From positions 41,241-63,862 of the forward strand of contig DPHE01000081.1 of NCBI GenBank assembly GCA_003521815.1: a stretch of 22,622 nt of DNA. The letters are read 5' to 3'. The notes under the pieces were generated by a model. That model made no database searches, was not told where the DNA came from, and was given only the letters and a program-made list of their open reading frames with translations. The translations under genes and the position numbers were made by a program. Below, piece by piece: positions 8,057 to 15,995 of this stretch (its first letter is position 1; each line of letters begins with the position of its first letter). This DNA comes from Colwellia sp. (GTDB taxonomy: Bacteria; Pseudomonadota; Gammaproteobacteria; Enterobacterales; Alteromonadaceae).

Positions 8057-8818
8057 ATGACAAAAATATCAATATGTATAATTTGTAAAAATGAAGAAAA
8101 TAAAATTGCTAGTTGTTTAGAATCGGTTAGTTGGGCGGATGAAATTGTGATTGTTGATTCAGGTAGTACAGATAATACACTTGAAATTGCAAAGCAGTTT
8201 ACCGATAAAATTTTTGTTGAAGAAGATTGGCAAGGTTTTGGTATACAGCGACGAAGAGCAGAAGATTTTGCTTCTAATGATTGGATTTTCGCTATTGACT
8301 GTGATGAAGTTGTTACTGAAGAATTAAAAAGTGAAATTTTAACTCATATTAATCAAGCAGGGAATAACGATGTTTTTTATGTTAACAGGCTAACGAATTT
8401 TTGTGGACAGTTTATTTATCATAGTGGCTGGTATCCTGACAGAATTGCCCGTATATATAATAAAACATCTTTTAGGTATAACGAAGCGCTTGTGCATGAA
8501 GCTCTTAGCTGTAAAGGCTCTAAAAAAATACGTTTAAAAGGCGATCTACTGCATTACCAATATGATGATATTTATCAATATATTAATAAAAGAAATCGTT
8601 ATGCTAGTTTGGGTGCTGATTCTAAATGTAGGCAAGGAAAAAAAAGTGGTGTATTAATAGCTTCTTCTTCTTCAATATTTGCCTTTATTCGTCATTATTT
8701 TTTACGTTTAGGTTTTTTGGATGGCCGCTTAGGTTTTGTCATTGCCGTAATTCAAATGCAATATACGTTTAATAAATATCTGTTTACTTACTTCCATCAC
8801 CGTAAAAGTAAAAAATAA
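8057..8818 (+). CDS. GT2 glycosyltransferase, WaaE/KdtX-like
   Basis: A 253-residue family 2 glycosyltransferase, probably adding a sugar to the LPS core. The N terminus has the SICIICKNEENKIASCLESV and EIVIVDSGSTDNT nucleotide-sugar-binding motifs. IDCDE (D81, D83) supplies the DxD metal site. HEAL near residue 155 and the YQYDDIYQYINKRNRYA segment are typical of the WaaE/KdtX subgroup. It follows the glycerophosphotransferase-like gene on the same strand with a 16-base gap. It converges on the GT4 gene with 38 bases between, where I see no strong terminator. Confidence 0.82.
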   Translation: MTKISICIICKNEENKIASCLESVSWADEIVIVDSGSTDNTLEIAKQFTDKIFVEEDWQGFGIQRRRAEDFASNDWIFAIDCDEVVTEELKSEILTHINQAGNNDVFYVNRLTNFCGQFIYHSGWYPDRIARIYNKTSFRYNEALVHEALSCKGSKKIRLKGDLLHYQYDDIYQYINKRNRYASLGADSKCRQGKKSGVLIASSSSIFAFIRHYFLRLGFLDGRLGFVIAVIQMQYTFNKYLFTYFHHRKSKK

Positions 8819-8856
8819 ATATTTTTCATTGTTTACCGATTAAAGTTGAAGTGTTT

Positions 8857-9957
8857 CTATTCTTTATTTTTTAATGATAACTCTTGGAAAAACTCAAGCA
8901 TGTTTTTGACTGTTTTGGTATGAGACATTTTTGTTTTTATGATATGAGTGGTGTGATCTGCAAGTTGTTTGAGTTTTTGACGATCTTGGTGGAGTATTCT
9001 TATTTTGTCCGCAATGGCTTTACCATCTCCAATGGGGACTAAATAGCCATTAATATCATTCTCTATCGTTTCAACAGCACCATCGTTTGCTGATGAGATA
9101 ACGGGGGTACCATTTGATAATGCTTCTAGTATAACTCTTGATAATCCTTCTTTATCAATAGAAGGAAGAACTAATAAATCGCATGCTTTAGCTATGGAAG
9201 GTACATCACTTCTAAAGCCAGGCTGTAAAATTCGCTCAGTCATACCTGAATTAATAATTTGACTTTGATAAGGCTCACAATCAAAATTTTTCCCAACTAA
9301 AATAATTCTAAGCTCGTTAATGTCAGCCAGTTGTTTAGCTGCATCAAGCATAACCTTTAAGCCTTTATGAGGTCGATTACTGCCGATGCATAAGATATTG
9401 AAATACTTTTGGTTGCTTCCTAATGTAGTAAGATCTACGGCAGGATCTCGATACCAAGCTAAATCGTGTCCTTTATAAATAGTTTTAATATCATCTTTAA
9501 TTGATTGTCTGACTTTATTTTTTACATTTTCTGTAACCGCACTTGAGACACAAACTACGCCGTTTATACGAGGATGTAACATGCAAAGGTAGTTACTAGG
9601 ATCGGTTCTGTACATTCCACCAGAGGTACCTCGGTATACAATCAGCTGAACATTGAATCCAATGCATGCAAAAGCTGCGTTAGGAATTGTTTTTGAGCAA
9701 CAAGCATAAAGAACATCATATGAATGTAGAGTGAGTTCCTGACGGATCAGTTTTATAGAGTTTAAGCTGATTTTTTTGGTAATTTTATGAGGAATAACTT
9801 TAACACCAGCTTGCTCAAAACGCTCTAATTGTTCAGGTATTACATCTGTTATTATAGTTATTTTGTGGCCTAACCTGACCATGGAACAATATATTTCAGC
9901 TTCAGGACGAAATTGATTAATTGTTGATGTTGAGCGTGTAAATACTAATATTTCCAT
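8857..9957 (-). CDS. GT4-family glycosyltransferase
   Basis: A 366-residue GT-B fold glycosyltransferase of family 4. The N-terminal acceptor domain begins MEILVFTRSTST. The donor-binding C-terminal domain contains ILCIGSNRPHKGLKVMLDAA, an LQPGFRSDVPSIAKACDLLVLPS stretch, and the E-x7-E signature in KEGLSRVILEALSNGTPVI. AAGG lies 7 bases before the ATG at 9955-9957. It probably transfers a hexose or heptose in LPS core or other surface-glycan assembly. The substrate cannot be assigned. It is downstream of the GT25 gene with a 170-base gap containing an inverted repeat. Confidence 0.85.
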   Translation of the reverse strand: MEILVFTRSTSTINQFRPEAEIYCSMVRLGHKITIITDVIPEQLERFEQAGVKVIPHKITKKISLNSIKLIRQELTLHSYDVLYACCSKTIPNAAFACIGFNVQLIVYRGTSGGMYRTDPSNYLCMLHPRINGVVCVSSAVTENVKNKVRQSIKDDIKTIYKGHDLAWYRDPAVDLTTLGSNQKYFNILCIGSNRPHKGLKVMLDAAKQLADINELRIILVGKNFDCEPYQSQIINSGMTERILQPGFRSDVPSIAKACDLLVLPSIDKEGLSRVILEALSNGTPVISSANDGAVETIENDINGYLVPIGDGKAIADKIRILHQDRQKLKQLADHTTHIIKTKMSHTKTVKNMLEFFQELSLKNKE

Positions 9958-10037
9958 AAAAAACCTTAAAAATAACGATGTTTGACCAACTTGTTAGTAG
10001 GTCTAAATAAATACTTCTGTTGTGATGAATTATTGTC

Positions 10038-10067
10038 ATAATGGCTAAAGTTACATTCAGCCATTAT
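10038..10067. repeat. 9-bp inverted repeat between GT25 and GT4 genes
   Basis: ATAATGGCT (10038-10046) and AGCCATTAT (10059-10067) form a perfect 9-bp stem with a 12-base loop. No U-run follows on the minus strand, so it is not a standard intrinsic terminator. The right arm overlaps a minus-strand TATAAT (10063-10068), so it might be an operator or simply an mRNA hairpin. Confidence 0.4.
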
Positions 10068-10127
10068 ATTTAATGCTATAGGAACAATTAAATTCTTCTT
10101 GTTGCTCCAACAAACCAACAACATATA

Positions 10128-10850
10128 TTATTTATTCACACGATACCAATATCGTCTAATGCCTTCTAGGAGTTTATAAGCTTCTTTTCTTATACTTTTC
10201 CAAATGGGTTGAGGTGCTTTTGGTATTCTGGGGATGTCACTATTATTATCTCGAATAATACTAATTGGAAATGGCTTTAAACTAAAGCAATCAACATGGT
10301 GTGACCAATAACGATCCATATAATCATCCACCGCCAAAAACCACACATCAGCATATCGGATAAATTTTTCAGCAGCTTTAGGACTTAACACATAACACTG
10401 GGTACCTATAGGGCCTTTAATATGATCTATTAAGTCAAAATCACCTAAATGGTCAATTTTTTTGTAGGGTCGGTTTTTTAGAGCCATGCCTGAAAAACGT
10501 AAATAAGGTAATCGTTCAATATTCTCTTCAGCAATTTTTATCGCAGCAGGAAAAGAGTTATTAATAATAATATCATCTTCCATAATTACAATCTGCTCGT
10601 TCAGCTCAACACAGCGTTGCCAAAGTAAAAAATGAGATGAAAAACAACCTAGTTCTCCAGCAGATAACTCTCGGCCTCTATATTTTTGACGGAGATTATC
10701 ATCATATCGTTTAAATAATGGGTGAGGCGACAGCCTACCATCAATAGCTGCAAAGCGTTCAAAAGGCACACCTAGTTCTTTTAAACGAGAACTTGTCACT
10801 GTCCAGCGCTCATCTGAGCCGGTAAGGTTGATTACGTAGGTTTTTAACAT
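10128..10850 (-). CDS. GT25-family LPS glycosyltransferase
   Basis: A 240-residue glycosyltransferase family 25 protein, the family of LPS beta-1,4-galactosyltransferases (LgtB/LpsA-like). The N-terminal YVINLTGSDERW and FERFAAIDGR motifs, the ELGCFSSHFLLWQRC motif and the acidic MEDD (about 90-93) are characteristic. DLIDHIKGPIGTQCYVLSPKAAEKF follows as in relatives, and the C terminus is basic. It belongs to the surface-glycan group and probably extends an outer-core sugar; the sugar cannot be stated. A minus-strand TATAAT lies about 40 bases before the ATG at 10848-10850. Confidence 0.85.
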   Translation of the reverse strand: MLKTYVINLTGSDERWTVTSSRLKELGVPFERFAAIDGRLSPHPLFKRYDDNLRQKYRGRELSAGELGCFSSHFLLWQRCVELNEQIVIMEDDIIINNSFPAAIKIAEENIERLPYLRFSGMALKNRPYKKIDHLGDFDLIDHIKGPIGTQCYVLSPKAAEKFIRYADVWFLAVDDYMDRYWSHHVDCFSLKPFPISIIRDNNSDIPRIPKAPQPIWKSIRKEAYKLLEGIRRYWYRVNK

Positions 10851-10888
10851 AGAAAGCTTACTAGGTATGTCCTTATTAAAGTGATTGA

Positions 10889-10894
10889 ATTATA
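10889..10894 (-). promoter_or_regulatory. Possible -10 box for the GT25 gene
   Basis: A perfect TATAAT on the minus strand sits 39 bases upstream of the GT25 start, with a weak TTTAAT 17 bases further upstream as -35. The 174-base gap to the pyruvyl transferase gene gives room for a separate promoter. Confidence 0.35.
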
Positions 10895-11024
10895 ACTAAA
10901 TTTTCGGGGGAATTAAATATAAAATATCAGCAGTTATCGGTGATATTGCCGTGGGCCTTCTATATTCATTCTCCAATTGAGTTTGGCAGTTCACAATATA
11001 TGTGTATTATGCGGCCTGCCCAGA

Positions 11025-11963
11025 TTAATCTTCAGAAAGAATGAATGGATAACTGCTCATAAAGGCTTTGAAGTAGCGATAATTTTTACCGTATGAATTA
11101 TCATTCAAAACTAATTGCTTTCCTAATAACGTAGATAAAATAAACCCGTGCAATCGATCTGTATAAATAAGTTCATGAGCATGAAAATAAGTTATGGATC
11201 TGAAAACAATATCGCCTGTAAGTTTTTCCCAATGATTCATAACTCTTTTTCTTGTCATAAGGTACGGGTATAACTTTTTTAATAATCTACGAGACTTAGT
11301 ATCTTGTACGGTTATAATGTTTAGCCAGTCAAAGCCTTTCTTTTCAATATAAGAATCATTTACCGAACTTTCTTTATCAACCCGTTTCATATTAATTATT
11401 TTAATACTACCCAAATTATCTAAAGTGCTAACACATTCTCTTTTATCGATTAAAGGGTGCAAACTATGCGCCATATCAGGAGTTAAATAAACATTAGTAG
11501 TAAACTCCTTTGCTATTTCAATACTTTCCTGATCTCTAACAAAAAAATGAAAATCTTGATGTTTACTAAAAATATCGGCAGATTTTTTTAGTGCATCTTG
11601 ATTTTCGAAATGAATAGACTGAGGAAGACAAATCAAACATTTATTTGTAAATTTTGCAATTATTCTTTCACGTATATTTTGATGTTTATCGTATAAGTCG
11701 CCAAAATTTCCCCCACCCTGAAATAAAATAACATCAGCCTCATTCAAGTACTTTTCATTTATTTTATCCCCACCTCTATAGATTACGTTTATATGATGAT
11801 TTTTAAAAAATGCTTCGGTACCTTTATAAATTAATAAATCACCGACATTAAAATACATTGGAATATCAATATAAGCTACCTTTCGTCCATTAATGAGCTT
11901 AGCAATTTCTGTATGCTGAGCCTTTAATGAATCCATTAAACTTAACCAATTACTATTTTTCAT
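11025..11963 (-). CDS. Polysaccharide pyruvyl transferase family protein
   Basis: A 312-residue member of the polysaccharide pyruvyl transferase family, which moves pyruvate from phosphoenolpyruvate onto a sugar as a ketal. Diagnostic features are MYFNVGDLLIYKGTEAF (about 36-52), DVILFQGGGNFGDLY (about 77-91), CLPQSIHF, and the C-terminal DRLHGFILSTLLGKQLVLNDNSYGKNYRYF. There is no signal peptide, so it is cytoplasmic. It lies 98 bases downstream of the PP-loop gene on the same strand and may be co-transcribed with it. The acceptor glycan is unknown. Some family members act on other substrates, so pyruvylation is inferred. Confidence 0.83.
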   Translation of the reverse strand: MKNSNWLSLMDSLKAQHTEIAKLINGRKVAYIDIPMYFNVGDLLIYKGTEAFFKNHHINVIYRGGDKINEKYLNEADVILFQGGGNFGDLYDKHQNIRERIIAKFTNKCLICLPQSIHFENQDALKKSADIFSKHQDFHFFVRDQESIEIAKEFTTNVYLTPDMAHSLHPLIDKRECVSTLDNLGSIKIINMKRVDKESSVNDSYIEKKGFDWLNIITVQDTKSRRLLKKLYPYLMTRKRVMNHWEKLTGDIVFRSITYFHAHELIYTDRLHGFILSTLLGKQLVLNDNSYGKNYRYFKAFMSSYPFILSED

Positions 11964-12061
11964 TATTATATTTTAAACCTATTCATGTAGTTGATTCTTA
12001 ATTTTACCCTGTGACTTTATCTTCTCTACATAAAAAAGCACGATGAACACAGCGGGACCTT

Positions 12062-13234
12062 CTATTTTTTTATTAGATTTTTTACTAATTTCTTTCCCTT
12101 AAACCGAATTTTATCAAGAAAAGATTTGTTGTTTAAAATTATGGGCAGCCTATACACCCAAGAAGCAAGGACTTTATTTTTAATGGCGTAGTCATATATT
12201 TGTTGCCACTCTGCACGAGTACTTTTGTTCTTAAGTTCTATATTTTTAAGATCCTCGATGATATCAGAATCAGGAAAACATTTTGGAATAAGATTGTTTG
12301 TTGCTAAAAAGTTAAGTTTAGTCCTTACGCATTTTTCGCATTCACCGCAATTTAGATCTTTTAAGTCTCCTTGCCAACAAACACGCAAATTGTCAATACC
12401 AACAGACCAATCACATATTTCTTTGACTTTTTCTGTTCTATTATGACTTGCACCATCATGAATAACAACAAAGTCAGCTGAACTTAATAAGTGATCTGTA
12501 ATAGGAGATGATCCCCAAGGAATAATTAGTGAATCATATGGTTCACTACTGCCAACAATACAAGTCCCAGAAACTTTCTTAAAATTACTAAGAGTGGAAA
12601 CTAAAGCATTCGAAAAAGCGTGCTCCCAATTGACCTTAGTAATTTGGCGATAGTTTGTTTGAATAGTTACTAATTTAAGATGAATGTCACTTAACGTTTT
12701 CTCAGCTTTCTTACTAGCGTTATAAAATGCGGCTTCATCACTAAGTGGAATATCAAACCCATGAACCATCGTACATAAATTTATTTTCTGAGATCGATGA
12801 CTACATTTTTTTTGCGAGTGACGCCATGCAGAAAAAGTCGCATCAACACCACCTGAAAAAGCACATATAGCCCCAGATGCAAGTGCACTATTATTTTTTA
12901 TGGAATCAACACTGATGCCTATACAAGAGTATAAGTTTGGTAACCATTTATTCCACGCGGCTTGATATTCAACCAAATTACTTAAAAGCTGTTTCGATAT
13001 TTCCCCTTTGACAATTATATTTCTATTTTCTTTCATGGCATCCATAATAAGTGCCAATAAATAGCTTTCACAGTCGTTATCTTCCGGTGGAATTATCTGT
13101 TTATCAAATTTAAACCATAATTCAGTTTGTCCTACTTGAGTGTCGCCATCAATTCGCTTGATTCTACATCGCCTAACACAAATATTATTCGTTATAATAT
13201 GGTCTAAAGGTTCAATGACAAGATTTTTAATTAT
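12062..13234 (-). CDS. PP-loop ATP-pyrophosphatase-like protein, unusual start
   Basis: A PP-loop (adenine nucleotide alpha-hydrolase-like) protein of unknown reaction. CAFSGGVDAT is a PP-loop with alanine in the last position of the usual SGGVDS. A C-terminal CGECEKC cluster resembles the zinc site of QueC- or ThiI-like enzymes. The first ordinary start is TTG at 13055-13057, or ATG at 13043-13045, but the frame stays open back to a stop at 13244-13246. That upstream part reads like protein (for example GQTELWFKFDK). It has no ATG, GTG or TTG. AAGGA at 13241-13245 stands 6 bases before ATA (13232-13234) and 9 before ATT (13229-13231). I placed the start at that ATA, giving 390 residues. The gene probably works with the pyruvyl transferase next to it. 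Confidence 0.62.
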   Translation of the reverse strand: MIKNLVIEPLDHIITNNICVRRCRIKRIDGDTQVGQTELWFKFDKQIIPPEDNDCESYLLALIMDAMKENRNIIVKGEISKQLLSNLVEYQAAWNKWLPNLYSCIGISVDSIKNNSALASGAICAFSGGVDATFSAWRHSQKKCSHRSQKINLCTMVHGFDIPLSDEAAFYNASKKAEKTLSDIHLKLVTIQTNYRQITKVNWEHAFSNALVSTLSNFKKVSGTCIVGSSEPYDSLIIPWGSSPITDHLLSSADFVVIHDGASHNRTEKVKEICDWSVGIDNLRVCWQGDLKDLNCGECEKCVRTKLNFLATNNLIPKCFPDSDIIEDLKNIELKNKSTRAEWQQIYDYAIKNKVLASWVYRLPIILNNKSFLDKIRFKGKKLVKNLIKK

Positions 13235-13654
13235 AAGTATTCCTTAAATATAATGAGCTAGTAGAATTATTATTACTCATTTTTATATTTTTCTTTTTAG
13301 CTTGTTTACGATGGGAAACATGAGGGTTTTAGCCTTAATGTAGGCTATTTCTTAACTTTTACTGCCTTTAACTTAACCCTTGCTAACTGCCAACCTGCCT
13401 TTTCAATAATGCTATGATTTAAAGATAATACTCTAGGAGGACTACGTGAAGTAATAACACCAAATGTATAATTATACGGCTATGTTGTATATTATTGTTG
13501 TTACCTGCCGAAAGACTTATAAATAAAGGGCTGTTGGTATATTGAGTGTTTAACTAAAAATCGTTTGCAAGCCACTGCTCATAAAGGCTATAGCTAAATT
13601 GTATTGAGACGACCATAACCTTCTACAACAGAGCCAATTATACTCAGTCAACAA
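13235..13654. other. 420-base gap without a recognisable gene
   Basis: Between the PP-loop gene and the SH3-protein gene I see no convincing coding frame. A 6-bp hairpin TAGCCT/AGGCTA (13330-13347) is present. So is an isolated strong AGGAGG at 13435-13440 whose only start in reach reads GTG AAG TAA. A minus-strand promoter candidate lies at the right end. It may be the long leader of the PP-loop gene, an sRNA locus or gene remnants. Confidence 0.5.
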
Positions 13655-13664
13655 CTAACTCCAA
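13637..13664 (-). promoter_or_regulatory. Promoter candidate before the long gap
   Basis: On the minus strand TTGGAG (13659-13664), a 16-base spacer and a perfect TATAAT (13637-13642) form a reasonable sigma-70 promoter. It overlaps the 3' end of the SH3-protein gene. It would start an RNA near 13630, with about 395 untranslated bases before the PP-loop gene. Confidence 0.4.
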
Positions 13665-14287
13665 CTATCCATTGAGCTTTTACGGCGAGCAAAAAATTTG
13701 GGTACAATCAAGCCTAAAAATAAACCTATACCTAGGACTATTGCGCCATTATAAAAGCGTTGTGTTAGAATCTTAGTATCTTGATCTTTAACTTTACTAG
13801 TCGTCGTTTTGAGTTGTTGTTCAACTTGCTTTAATTGAGTTAACAGTTTACTTTTCTCTTTAGTGAGTATTTCGACAGAACTTCTTAATTCATTAACCTC
13901 ACCATCAAGCTGATTAGTATAACCACTACTGTTGGCTATTTTTCCATTAAGTTCTGCAACAACAAAGCGCAAACCAGGTTTAGTGGATAGGTATTTTGTT
14001 TCTATCCAAGTGTTGCGATTTTTATTATCAATAATCTCACTATAACCCTTGTCTGATTTTCCCGTTATTTTTATCTCTGTACCAGCATTGATAGTGCCCA
14101 ATATACGATAATTTGTGCCGGCACCAGCATGCATATATATAGATAAATCATCAGTAATAAAACCTTGTTGATTTTTTGATGAACTGGTTTCTTGTGCTTG
14201 GGCAGGTATAACAGCACAAAGTAAAATGGTAAAGCTGACTAGTATTTGTCTAATTTTTTGTTTTACGATCTTAGAATAAATTTTCAT
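13655..14287 (-). CDS. SH3-domain membrane protein, YgiM-like (TIGR04211 family)
   Basis: A 210-residue envelope protein. It has an N-terminal signal peptide (about 1-31, ending PAQA), a bacterial SH3 domain (about 40-105, with LSIYMHAGAGTNYRILGTINAGTEI), and a coiled coil (about 125-165). A single C-terminal membrane helix follows (about 178-197, GAIVLGIGLFLGLIVPKF), then a basic tail. This is the layout of E. coli YgiM, which likewise neighbours a CYTH triphosphatase gene (ygiF). Most of the chain would be periplasmic, anchored in the inner membrane. The molecular role is unknown; SH3b domains often bind peptidoglycan. It is divergent from the CYTH gene. Confidence 0.8.
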   Translation of the reverse strand: MKIYSKIVKQKIRQILVSFTILLCAVIPAQAQETSSSKNQQGFITDDLSIYMHAGAGTNYRILGTINAGTEIKITGKSDKGYSEIIDNKNRNTWIETKYLSTKPGLRFVVAELNGKIANSSGYTNQLDGEVNELRSSVEILTKEKSKLLTQLKQVEQQLKTTTSKVKDQDTKILTQRFYNGAIVLGIGLFLGLIVPKFFARRKSSMDSWS

Positions 14288-14353
14288 GAAACAACCACTG
14301 GATAAATAAATTATTGATGCTCAGATATTATGTGTTTGGCGCTTTGATAGCAA

Positions 14354-14382
14354 GCTATACCAATTAATATTGAGTATCTAGC
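14354..14382. repeat. Imperfect hairpin in the divergent gap
   Basis: GCTA-TAC-CAAT pairs with ATTG-GTA-TAGC, with bulges of one and two bases and the loop TAAT, giving an 11-bp bulged stem. It lies between the divergent SH3-protein and CYTH genes. Its TATACCAAT core resembles intergenic palindromes common in Alteromonadales; that identity is from memory. Confidence 0.4.
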
Positions 14383-14441
14383 CGTCACAGAGTGTATGCT
14401 ATTAGTTATTGAATCATGTAATAAAATCGAAGCTTACTAAA

Positions 14442-15086
14442 ATGACGACAGAGATAGAACTTAAATACCTAATACCAGCGAATCATGAAGATAATGATGT
14501 AGTTGTTGATAAAATTACAGCATTTTTAAACAGACAAAATATTACTTTTACACTGGATAAAAAGCAGCTCAGTAATGATTATTTTGATAATACAGAGTTA
14601 GCGTTAAGAAGGATGGATATAGGGTTGAGGATAAGAGGGGTTGACCAACAATATGAACAAACCGTTAAAACTGCAGGAAAAGTTGTTGGCTGTTTGCACC
14701 AGAGGCCAGAATACAATGTTGATCTTGAAGATAATCACTTAGATTTATTATTATTTCCAGAACATATTTGGCCAGATGATGTTGATGTAGCTAAACTAGA
14801 AAAAAGTTTACAGGTTATTTTTAATACCGACTTTTCTCGTCAAAAGTGGTTAATTACTCAAGATAGCAGTGTGATTGAATTAGCGCTTGATCGCGGTGAA
14901 ATTTTTACCTCTCCTAATATTGAGACACTTGCTATAAACGAGCTAGAAATAGAGTTGGTTAGTGGTGACGAGCAAGCCTTATTTGCATTAGCAGAACAGT
15001 TAATGACCATTGTTCATATGAAACCTGGTAAGTTGAGTAAAGCTGCTCGAGGGTATGCTCTATATCATCAAAGAGATGGATCGTAG
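14442..15086 (+). CDS. CYTH-domain triphosphatase, YgiF-like without CHAD
   Basis: A 214-residue CYTH-domain protein, likely an inorganic triphosphatase that hydrolyses tripolyphosphate. The defining ExExK motif is EIELK at residues 4-8. Tunnel residues follow as YFDNTELALRRMDIGLRIRG, KTAGK, a QRPEYNVDL segment, ELEIELVSGD and KLSKAARGYALY. The frame opens at a TTG 33 bases earlier, but the ATG at 14442 places the motif at the normal distance from the N terminus. E. coli YgiF (433 residues) adds a CHAD domain, which is absent here. The stop codon overlaps by one base the GTG start of the L,D-transpeptidase gene, so the two are translationally coupled. Confidence 0.85.
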   Translation: MTTEIELKYLIPANHEDNDVVVDKITAFLNRQNITFTLDKKQLSNDYFDNTELALRRMDIGLRIRGVDQQYEQTVKTAGKVVGCLHQRPEYNVDLEDNHLDLLLFPEHIWPDDVDVAKLEKSLQVIFNTDFSRQKWLITQDSSVIELALDRGEIFTSPNIETLAINELEIELVSGDEQALFALAEQLMTIVHMKPGKLSKAARGYALYHQRDGS

Positions 15087-15991
15087 TGAGTATCAATAAT
15101 ATATTTTCAACTAATTTAACCCTCATCATTTTGATTTTTTTAAGTCATTTAACTTATGCAACAGAATATGATTTACCCGCAAAAGGCTTTCGACTTATTG
15201 GGATTGATCAAACCCATAAAGTTAAAAAAGGGGATTATTTTCAAAAAATTGCAGAACAATATAATGTAGGTTTTTTGGCATTAATGGCAGCAAACCCTGA
15301 TATTGATCCTTTCTTACCTGAACTTAATAGTGATGTTGTAATTCCAAGCGCGATGTTATTACCTTACATTAAATATGAAGGTATCGTCATAAACTTACCT
15401 GAATTACGTTTATATTACTTTTCACCTGAAAATAATAAAGTACATGTATTTCCTGTTGGCATAGGTAGAGAAGGTTTGGAGACACCAAAAGCAACAAGTT
15501 ATATTAGCAGTAAAAGAAAAAATCCTATTTGGCGTCCAACAGATGCGATGCGACAACGATATTTTGAAGAGCACGGTAAAGAATTACCTAGAGAAATTGC
15601 TGCGGGACCTAATAATCCTTTTGGTAAATACGCTCTACGCCTAGGAACGAGTGAATACTTAATCCACGGCAGTAATCAACGTTTTGGTATTGGCATGCGC
15701 GCTAGTTCGGGTTGTATTCGTTTATTTGATGATGATATTAAATGGCTTTTTGAAAATATTCCGTTAAATACCAAGGTGCGTATTATTGAGCAACCGATAA
15801 AAATGTCTTATGAAAGTGATGGTAAACGGGTGATTGAAATACATTCGCCTTTATCCATTGAAAATACAGCCCAAAAAAATACAATAACGGCGGAGATAAA
15901 AAAGTTTGTCGGCAAAGAATATAGCATGTGGCAAAAAATAACCCCTATGTTTGATAAACCAAAGGGGTTAGCTATCGAGTTAGGACAGTAG
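15086..15991 (+). CDS. L,D-transpeptidase with LysM domain (ErfK/YbiS type)
   Basis: A 301-residue periplasmic L,D-transpeptidase. A signal peptide covers about residues 1-26, a LysM domain about 44-90 (HKVKKGDYFQKIAEQYNVG), and a YkuD catalytic domain about 97-240. The catalytic motif is HGS at 194-196 and RASSGCIRL with nucleophile C210. In E. coli, ErfK, YbiS, YcfS and YnhG attach Braun's lipoprotein to meso-diaminopimelate in peptidoglycan. The convergent neighbour here, four bases away, is an Lpp homologue, which strongly suggests that substrate. The start is GTG at 15086-15088. The last 60 coding bases contain the terminator of the opposing lpp gene. Confidence 0.92.
   Translation: MSINNIFSTNLTLIILIFLSHLTYATEYDLPAKGFRLIGIDQTHKVKKGDYFQKIAEQYNVGFLALMAANPDIDPFLPELNSDVVIPSAMLLPYIKYEGIVINLPELRLYYFSPENNKVHVFPVGIGREGLETPKATSYISSKRKNPIWRPTDAMRQRYFEEHGKELPREIAAGPNNPFGKYALRLGTSEYLIHGSNQRFGIGMRASSGCIRLFDDDIKWLFENIPLNTKVRIIEQPIKMSYESDGKRVIEIHSPLSIENTAQKNTITAEIKKFVGKEYSMWQKITPMFDKPKGLAIELGQ
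15933..15970 (-). terminator. lpp intrinsic terminator inside the transpeptidase gene
   Basis: On the minus strand TAACCCC (15964-15970) pairs with GGGGTTA (15939-15945). An inner GTTT/AAAC stem adds to it, and six U (15933-15938) follow immediately. It is about 26 bases past the lpp stop and lies wholly within the last codons of the convergent transpeptidase gene. Confidence 0.78.
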
Positions 15992-15995
15992 TTTT

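Noticed and set aside
9958..10127. TTGTTG-GAG-CAACAA hairpin near 10100 as terminator of the GT25 gene
   Set aside because: The stem is short and no U-run follows on the minus strand.
13435..13452. AGGAGG followed by GTG AAG TAA as a tiny gene
   Set aside because: A two-codon frame is not a credible gene; only noted as a possible remnant.
14409..14441. Upstream TTG start for the CYTH protein
   Set aside because: The ATG at 14442 puts the EIELK motif at the usual position; the extension has no ribosome binding site or family support.
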